From Nereocystis luetkeana (taxonomy: Eukaryota > Sar > Phaeophyceae > Laminariales > Laminariaceae), in the NCBI GenBank assembly GCA_031213475.1, contig JARUPZ010000027.1, forward strand, positions 992,001 to 1,056,000: a stretch of 64,000 nucleotides of DNA, in the 5' to 3' direction. The notes under the pieces were generated by a model, which ran no database searches, was not told where the DNA came from, and worked only from the letters and a program-made list of their open reading frames with translations. The translations under genes and the position numbers were made by a program. This document shows, one piece after another, positions 56,170-64,000 of the stretch; position 1 is the stretch's first letter, and every line of letters starts with the position of its first letter.

Positions 56170-56309
56170 ATTTAGGTAAGGTCCATAGGATACAAGCATA
56201 CACCCTGATCTGATTTTTACCACGGGTACATAATTACGACCTTCGGACCTGGCAACAGATGTTCTGGGTAGAATGCTACAGAGTACAGCAGTGTTTAGAC
56301 TATGTCCTA

Positions 56310-56405
56310 ACAGATCTGCAGCCAGTGTACCCTCTCCGCACACTGTTGAAATAATCAACAGATCTGCAGCCAGTTTACTCTCCCCGCACACTGTTGAAAT
56401 AATCA
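56310..56405. repeat. 48-bp tandem duplication
   Basis: Two units beginning ACAGATCTGCAGCCAGT and ending CTGTTGAAATAATCA (56310-56357, 56358-56405) with two or three differences. Non-coding. Confidence 0.9.
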
Positions 56406-56699
56406 AAACACAGACCAGGGAACAGGAAAGGACGTCCCTCCGTGTGCAAGATGTCTTTCCGGGCAACAAGCAACACACACGCCTTTTTGGCGAGTTTCCT
56501 ACTATAAATAATAGCTCCTTTCGACACGAGGGAGAGCGCAGACCCCCAACGATGCGCATATGGAAAGCTTAAGCTTGGGAAGCTATCGTGTGATCGTTTT
56601 CCTTGTGTGCGCCACCCCTGTTTTGAACAAAACATGGGCTCGGATTCATCGCATGGGGTGTGATATCTGGAATGAAATACACTGGTATACTTCGTGTAT

Positions 56700-57037
56700 A
56701 TTTTTTGCTCATCCCATTTATTATCTTCGCACATCTTCTCTCTCTCCTTCCAACTCGTAACTCAGATCCGGGGTCACACAGCAGGCTCTTCTACCCCCTT
56801 CCCGCTACGGTACGTGCCTTCATTTCTATCGCGAGAAGATTTCAGCCTTTTCTTCCCTCGTCGACTCGTATCGAATTGTGCCTACCCACGCCGCTGCAAG
56901 GCGCTCTCAACAATTGAATCCTTTTGATTTTTATTTTTGCAAATAAAGTCAAATGTCCGACCCACCTGGGGCTCGAACCCAGGACTCAAACACAAGTGGA
57001 ATTCGAGGTTAACCACTTGAACCACCTGGGCGACCGG
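56700..57037 (-). mobile_element. SINE family A, full-length copy 2
   Basis: Reverse orientation to 52686-53046. On the minus strand the head ACCGGTCGCCCAGGTGGTTC and GGGTTCGAGCCCCAGG (box B) are followed by the same linker, body and GGGATGAGCAAAAAATA end. Differences from copy 1 are few (for example a 3-bp CGG insertion in GCAGCGGCGTGGG). Confidence 0.88.
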
Positions 57038-59060
57038 TCACATATAAACAAGTGTGTCTTGTCTTCACATTAAACCGTTTTTTGTGCCCAACTCACCACC
57101 TCAGTGTGCGTCCTGATTCCTTATCCTACAGATCCTTGGTACCTGCCTGGCACTAATTATGCATGAAAAAGCAAGAATATATAAATACGAACTGTTGTCC
57201 AAATACCCGTGGCAGGTATTATCAATAATAAAGTCGTGTACGACATTATAATATTATTAATATACTACCAGGTACGTGCATCAATATTCGAGATATGTAC
57301 CGGTGTCGCACGTTAGGGCAAGGGTTGGGCATTTGACGTATATTATACCTGGTAATTGGTATGCTGTGCCACGTAAATCAGTACCACCTGTACATCCATA
57401 CCATGGTAGGTCTCTTGCGACGAGGCAGACCGACGGGCTCACGGGCTGCATTGTTCTACGTCGTATCGTTCCATCGGTTTATCATTCTAATACTCGTTCA
57501 TGTATAAGTTTTATCGTTCTGTGATTTCGTTCTATGATACCAGGTGAAATATCGTCACGGCGGGCACACCGGTTCAAGGGCGCCCGTAAGTCGATAAAGG
57601 CACTCTTATCCAGGGAAAATATTATTTATCCCGTGTCAACGAACATGCCAGATGTAAAACGTTCGTATCGTCCTACGTGGTTAAGATGTCAAGCTCAGTA
57701 TACGACCTTCTTCATGAAAGCAGGAGAGTCGGCGGCGGTCGGCATTTGCAAGCTGTTCGAACGCCTATCGACACTGCATGCACGCTGCTCCTCGCACTGC
57801 TGGTTGCACTGCTTGTACGAAGTATAATGCTAATGCTTGCACGCTGCTGGTGTACGTTCGTGTACTGCTCTCTGTATATCAACCAGCACACGCCGATCCA
57901 TAGAGCAAAAAGCATGAAAGAGAACAGACGCCGTTGCATCTACAAACAGCATGTATACTGCTACTCCTCCTGTACCAGTACTTGGATCTGGTATACTCCC
58001 GGCATACCTGATACACATTTATCTTGTACGTTCAAGTTGGCGTGCTCGTACCGAGAGTGTACTGATATCAAAGATGGATTTAATAGACTACTCTGTGTAC
58101 TACTCCAACGATAGCTTTAGCTTAGCAGAACGCAACTCCAGCATCCGATCAATTCCGACAATCCCCCTCATATCACATGATATTGCTATGTATGAATATA
58201 CTGCAATCGAATCCGAGGATGGCCTCGCATGAACCTTGCGCCAGAATTGCATTCGATTACCGGATGACCTGGAGGCACCGCGGTTGCCCGACAGCTATTA
58301 ATACTATAGTAGTGCACGAGAGTCGCTCTGATGCGTGTCGTATGATCTATAAAAACACTTACCAGGCACATCCTACTACTGCTGTAGTTCCGACACGTCT
58401 ATCCCGAAACCGCGAAGCAGGCTAATTAGGGTACTGGTACTATTCATATTAATAACGTGTGGTTGATGCTGCAATCGTCATATCATTCTACTTGCATAGA
58501 CTGCAAATTTTTACCACATTGTCTACGTGAGCACCTATTAATTAATACCAGTACCAGGTATTAATAGTAATCCATTTAATCCGGCGAAAAGTGCCTGAGT
58601 GTCTGACTACTGCTGCTGTTGACTCCGAAGCGTGGACACAGCAGTTGTTTTTACCTGTTAATACTGCTGCTGCATTGTAACACCAGGTGCTGATGTCTGC
58701 TACAGTACTGCTACTGCTGTAACGTGAAAGAACGACCAGGGAGACCAGGTGGCAGAGGATAGATCTGGGAGGAGTCGGGGCTGGAGTCGGTGTACAGTCT
58801 ACAGAAAGCTGGTGAAAGCTCAACATCGTCGTGAGGCCGTCTCTGTGATCAACGACAAGGTCGAACTTGTGAACCTAGGAGCTAGGAGCGTCCTAGTAAC
58901 TAAAAACTAGACAGGATGGTTGACCTGGGCCTATTAATAGGATGGTTAACAAGGCTCACCTATAAAGCGGTGGGAAACGAGGACGATGGTGACAGCTTAG
59001 TGACCTCTTTTAGGATGGTCCTATTATTAATATTATACCTGGCAGTAGGTTCCGAGGAAG
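57038..59060. other. No gene seen; scattered repeat pieces
   Basis: A CACATTAAACCGTTT fragment lies at 57055-57120. TACCWGGTA, TACTGCTGTA and ATTAATA words are frequent (57267, 57350, 58370, 58551, 58700). Frames of up to 145 codons overlap on both strands without family match. Confidence 0.4.
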
Positions 59061-59158
59061 GTTAACCCTTTTAGAATCCCAGTCCCGCTGTGGGGACAAA
59101 CCACTCAAATTTGAAGTACTTTGTCCCCAAAACGGGACTGCCGTTCTAAAGGGGTTAA
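59061..59158. repeat. HP-2 hairpin, copy 8
   Basis: 98 bp GTTAACCCTTTTAGAATCCC to GCCGTTCTAAAGGGGTTAA, arms nearly perfect around CACTCAAATTTGAAGTAC. A CACATTAGTCCGTTC fragment follows at 59200-59270. Confidence 0.88.
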
Positions 59159-59866
59159 GGAGTTTGACCCATGATAGCGGTTCAACACGAAGACTGCCAC
59201 AGGTTTGAAGAATCTACACGTGTGTGTGTTTTTCACATTAGTCCGTTCTTGCACACACAGAGCGGTGATAACCTTTCGAGCTGGACATTTCACCAGCTTG
59301 TCGCCGGCCAGTACACCGACACATGACATCCTCCTGTTATAATATCTTGACGACAACCAGATCTACCTGGTCACCTGGTGGTCATTTTCAGCTCCCTGGT
59401 ATCATAGTCTTCTACTTCGGCGACAACCTTTTATACTTACAACTATTAAATACTGTTTTAGTGGTGTCGGACACCCTTGCAGTGCTCAAGTGTAAGAGAC
59501 TACAATATCCGTCATGCTGACCTCGACATCTCGACTTTGAAGGAGGGTCGTCTATTATAAAAGACTACGACAACGCAAAACTTGTGTGTCAGGCCATCTC
59601 TTTAGGACGGTTTCTGAGAACCAAAAAATGACGATTTTTTCGGCCCTCGAAACCAGGCACACACAAAAATTGACCGACAACCTTATCGTGCCCCATGATT
59701 TTTCAGATTGTATTTGGACAGAAAAACGAGTTATCACGTACGTATATTACAGAAGTAGTTATTCCATAAACAACAGCGGGAGGAAGACAGCTGCTGCACC
59801 GTGATGTCGCGGAAGCGCCATCGACGGAGTTTCGCTTCCCCCTACTAGACTACATGAGGTTCTTCG

Positions 59867-60054
59867 CACCGGAGCATCTCGGGCCACGCGGAAGCATGGT
59901 ACCTATAAATAGAACTCGCTACAGGGAAAAGACGGCACGTACGCGTCAAACTTAAGAGAGCACCGGAGCATCTCGGGCCACGCGGAAGCATGGTACCTAT
60001 AAATAGAACTCGCGACAGGGAAAAGACGGCACGTACGCGTCAAACTTAAGAGAG
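59867..60054. promoter_or_regulatory. 94-bp tandem duplication containing a TATA box in each unit
   Basis: Units 59867-59960 and 59961-60054 begin CACCGGAGCATCTCGGGCCA and contain GGTACCTATAAATAGAACTC. They differ at only one or two bases (CGCTACA versus CGCGACA). TATAAATA matches the eukaryotic TATA consensus. The second box is about 80 bp before an ATG at 60077. A duplicated core promoter is the simplest reading, but there is no proof of transcription. Confidence 0.45.
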
Positions 60055-60076
60055 TCGTCTTTACTGTAGAGGTCGT

Positions 60077-60433
60077 ATGTTCCTTCTGGCTACTTGTGTG
60101 GCTCTCGTTCATCACATCTATCTCTCAGACGGTGACTATCCTCATCCTCGACGAGACACGATATTGTTGCTCAACATCGCAGATATTACAGGAGAGAGAG
60201 GCGAGGCTCTCGTAGTCGACGCCATTACAATCCAATCTCATCGGCTCGTGATGCCTGTGAGGCAAGCGGGGGTGGGTAGCGGGACACGGCCAGAAGCACA
60301 TGTCCTGCTGCTTGCTTGTCAGATAGATGCGGCCCCTCGGTACCGCTTTTTTTCGGCATCTTTGGACGCGTGTTGCCTCCCACGGTATGTGGAAACCCAT
60401 GACCATGCCGCCAGTTTCGGACGCGGAAGTTGA
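60077..60433 (+). CDS. Candidate small secreted protein, 118 residues
   Basis: Starts with MFLLATCVALVHHIYLSDGD, which could serve as a signal peptide, just downstream of the duplicated TATA segment. The remaining residues are neutral in composition with a short run LLLACQIDAAP and four Cys. A stop follows at 60433. No family is recognised, and an overlapping minus-strand frame of similar length exists, so chance is a serious alternative. Confidence 0.22.
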   Translation: MFLLATCVALVHHIYLSDGDYPHPRRDTILLLNIADITGERGEALVVDAITIQSHRLVMPVRQAGVGSGTRPEAHVLLLACQIDAAPRYRFFSASLDACCLPRYVETHDHAASFGRGS

Positions 60434-63400
60434 CCGGAAATGGAGCCCCGTTCCCGGTTGGATGCCGTTCCGAAACTCACATCCCATAAGATGCCGGAAA
60501 AATCACCAGTTGCGGGTCCTGAATGCTGATACTTGGTTTAGCGGCCCGAAAACGGTCACTCTCGGTTCTCAAAACCCGTAAGAGATAGCCCCAGCCGGAA
60601 ACAGCCAACACAAGGAGAAAAACCAGGCATGCATGCCACGGCTGAAAACAGCATACCAGGTAAGCGGCAAACGGCGACCGCGAACGGCAAACGCAAATCC
60701 TGAATAGCGTTGATACAGGGGAAGGAATATGACCATACCCTTCCGGGGCAACGTTAGGGATTTCAAGTACATATGGAAGCGTTTCCCAACAAGGGCCAGT
60801 TATAAGTTATAAAATTCCGCGAACGGCCAAGAATATCGCGAACGCAAAACGGCACGTGGATTGCGAATGCCAGCGTATGTGTAGCGCGTATACCAGGTAC
60901 CAGGTATACAACACGCATCCCCGAAAAACCCAACGCCGAGCCAAGTCAGAAGCGAGAAAGCCATCTCGGATTAATACGTAAATATCGGTAAATGATGTGC
61001 AGTCTTTGACAAACCAGCCGACAATTCGATATCGATGTCGCCGCCATCCGAGACATGAGTTGGCAAGTGGGAATTCCAAAAGCTCAGCCAGGCAAGGCAT
61101 GGCGAGTCAAGGCGGGTCACGGGAAGCCGAACAGGCGAAGGCAAAAACGAAGATCTTCGGAGGGTGTGACAGAGCCGAACTGCTGTGAAGTACTAGCCCT
61201 CCTTCCTTCCCTCCCTGGGAGCAAGGACCAGGGACCAACAAACCAGTAGCCAGGAACCAGAAAACAAAAACGGACCTACTAGTGATGACAATTGAATTGT
61301 GAATGTATAAAAAAACTCGAGATCGATGGGATGGACGGCCAACCTGAATGCGGTCTGTATCGTAGAGTGTAGAATATGTCGTGAATGGGGAGCGCAGAGC
61401 ATCCACAAAGCTTCAATATACCAGGTAGCTCAAAGCACACACAGCGATCAGAGTAACCTGCCGCCGCATCTGACGAGGCCAAGGCCCTTGTACAAATCGC
61501 AGCACAAAAATGCACGAATGAGAATACATACCAGATACGTTTATGTACCGTCGTAGAAATATTAATATTCGGAACACAAGGAAAGGGGCATCCGGGGCAC
61601 GCTGATTCAGAAACCGGGATAAAACTGCTTTCATGAGTGCCATCCGAAAAAAAATGTACGGTACGAGTATGTGTTCGGATATGGTAATGCTGTACGACAG
61701 CAAATAGCCGTCCCAGCCTACGTAGCGTGCACATTATTTGAAAGCTTCGAAGTCCTGTCGTCCATGACCTCTGCCTGTGTGTACGATCGTCGTGTGCGAG
61801 CTTCGCACGAATTTGAAAGGTTGGCTCTTTCAACTTCTACAACACAAAAATGAACGAAACAAAGCACGAAGGTACGATACGAAGGTCCTCCAAAACTCAT
61901 GTATGTAAAATAAGCGCCATCCTTATTCACGTAAGGGTATCATCAGGGAGGGGATCACTTCAGCTCCAACAACAAACGGTATTGATGCTGCTGCGGACTA
62001 TTATTAATGTAGGCCAAGAGCATCAAGCTGCCCATACGAGCACAGCCCGCCCACAGCCCACAGCTACGAAATAAAACAATTGCGCGGTAAAACCCAAGAA
62101 AATAACTCAAGCCGCTGCCGAGCATTCCTACCGCCAGGCCGCACCGCACACAAGTTAGTATTTTTTTGGTGCTCGAAAAAATACTCGAAAAAATTACTTG
62201 GGCGGTCGGTCTGGCCTACGAAAAAAACAAAAAAATGCAACTGCCGCCAGAGCAACTCTCTCACAAAGTCACAAAAGTAGAAAATAGACATGGGCCTGCC
62301 CTCCAGCGTGCGAGGCACTGCCACCAAGGGGGCTAGAACGCACACAACACAAACGACGTTATGCTCGTATACCAGGTAGACTGCATGAAGAGCTCGGGAA
62401 CTACGGCAGCTTCGGAGAAATGACGCACATCTTTCGGAATCGGAGAGTCTCAAAATCGATACCTGGTACGAAAAAAACAAAAACAAACGGAAAAGCTGGC
62501 TGGTTTTGATTTTTTCATAGAAAAAGCAGAATCCTCCATTTTTCTCTACTGCTGGCTGCCGCACGTAGGCGAGGTCTTCTTTTCGATAAAATTCTCGGTG
62601 TTGTGTCCTCGACCCGATGAGGCGGACGAAGAACATAGAAGGGAGCGCCGTCAAGCTCATGGTTCAAGGCTGTGTGCAGATGGTGAAGGAGTGTTGAGTG
62701 AGTGAAGTGCCGTGTCTATTGCTCATGGCGTGGTTATTGAGCGAGCAACGTGCACGACCAAAACGATAAAAAAACGTGGGAAACAAGAGTGCCCTGGGGA
62801 TTAGGTGGGGACCTGCACGAAGACAGGAGACAGCAGTTTCGAAATCCGGGCACCACTGCTGTAACACTGCGCGCTCTTGCGCTCTAGCTTGTCGTTCTCA
62901 CTCTCTCTCACCTTGACACAAGGTCACCGCAAGGAAGATCGACATCCCAAGCAGCGCACGCGCCCGTCTTCCCCGACATCGCAAAACCATCTCCCCAGGC
63001 CCCATCACGCCTGTCGCTCCACCCCCGTTCGTGCTTCTTCGGCGATTCGCGCTCTCCCATCGGCACTCTAATCGGGGACGGTCTACCTCCGCATCCCGTC
63101 TACAAGCCTTGTTTCTCGAGCGCCCGGGCGCCGCCTGGTCTCCGAGGCTCCGTCGACCGGGGCGTCTTTGTGGCGCTATGTGGCTGCCCATTTGCCCCAA
63201 ACCGTATCACCGGTGGGGCACTCTGTTGGCTTGGACGGAACCACCTCGTCGTCGCCAAACCAAGAAAAAAAAATTGCAAGAGAACTCAAGTATTCCTTTT
63301 TGCTTGCGCTCGACTTCTTTTCGAAATCCCAAGGGACGTGTGTGGATCGATTGGCGATCGTTGGCTGGACAATGGGCGGGGGCTGGCAACCTCTGAGGCG

Positions 63401-64000
63401 TTGTCCAGCGTTCCTCTCCGGTTCTGCCTCCCTGCTGTCCCCACAGACGAATCTCCTCACGCTTCACTACGGTTTTCGATTCTCTTGTAACCCGCTGTCT
63501 CTCCCTCGAACAGACCTCGGTTCATCTCTCAAGAAAAAAAATTGTCACGAACTTTCGTCGGTTTTGACAATTTGTCGGTCTTGACAATTCGTCGGTATCG
63601 CCTCATGAGGATCAACGATTCGGCGATTCGGCCGTTTGTCTTGTGCATACTCGTACCGTTGGTGTGGCACCAAACGGGAAACTCACGAACAACGAGTACG
63701 GACAGATATTATTTTGTCGGCTGTGATCAAGCACTCGTAGCAGGTTGCAGATGGTAGATGTGATCATGTGTTATTTTCTACGGAAACAACATGGTGTATG
63801 TGTGAGATACCAGGTATATATCATGAGCAGGACTACGTTGTGATGGTGCCACGTGACGGCCTTCTGTTTTACTATCTATCTGTTCTTTACCGATTCTTCT
63901 ATTCTGCTGACCCTGAAGAGAAGATCGGGGTCTCCATTCTCCAATGTCTCTGCTTTGTGCTGGCGTGCTGATCAACACCTCCTGATGAACCTGATCACCG
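60434..64000. other. No gene recognised at the right end
   Basis: Frames up to 198 codons (minus 62064-62660) and several overlapping ones at 62900-63580 are present. None shows a known domain or a convincing exon chain. The 62900-63580 part has higher GC and could hold the start of a gene reading out of the window, but I cannot support one. TACCAGGTA words occur at 60654, 60891, 61421, 62371, 62459 and 63807. Confidence 0.35.

Noticed and set aside
62064..62660. 198-codon minus-strand frame near the right end
   Set aside because: Composition changes along it, it is rich in Phe from T runs, and no domain is recognisable.

Overview
The window looks like nuclear DNA of a photosynthetic stramenopile, most likely a brown alga (Ectocarpus-like). 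The plastid enzyme at the left end carries a signal peptide followed by an S-A-F cleavage motif, as in bipartite targeting sequences of red-lineage secondary plastids. Genes are cut by many introns of 0.3 to 7 kb with GT-AG borders, and the DNA is full of microsatellites, poly-G/poly-C runs and small repeats. There is no operon structure, and I see no rRNA, CRISPR array or functional tRNA gene.

Region 482-9250 (minus strand): a complete ten-exon gene for glutamate-1-semialdehyde 2,1-aminomutase (hemL/GSA, 486 residues), the enzyme that makes 5-aminolevulinate for chlorophyll and haem in the plastid. All nine introns keep the frame. Region 9251-19539: no convincing gene. It holds CAG and CAA microsatellites, a long pyrimidine-rich stretch, a tRNA-like SINE and two copies of a 109-bp terminal-inverted-repeat element.

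Region 19540-44257 (minus strand, perhaps extending to 48148): a large split gene that I rebuilt exon by exon from splice sites and matching phases. It encodes a type I membrane protein of at least about 1,076 residues. In order it has two copies of a ten-cysteine module, about 53 Thr/Pro hexapeptide repeats (consensus ATLAPG) from an 18-bp minisatellite, an SEA-like bipartite domain with a basic RGRRR site, one membrane helix, and an acidic Ser/Gly-rich tail of about 300 residues. It resembles a stalked wall sensor or algal mucin. I do not recognise it as a named family, and its start codon is not secured.

Region 44258-64000: mostly repeats, with no securely supported gene. It includes the second copy of a 1.05-kb inverted-repeat element, a GGGTC satellite, two fold-back elements, full-length SINEs, several hairpin elements and a 94-bp tandem duplication carrying TATA boxes just before a small candidate reading frame.

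Across the window I recognise at least five small mobile or hairpin families: 12 copies of a 109-bp TIR element, 8 of a ~97-bp hairpin, two tRNA-derived SINE families, a 1.05-kb TIR pair and a poly-G-associated repeat. Two short words, TACCWGGTA and TACWGCWGTA, recur far more often than chance predicts. In some places they sit exactly where one copy of a repeat is longer than its relatives, which suggests micro-insertions. All exon borders are by-eye predictions without transcript evidence.
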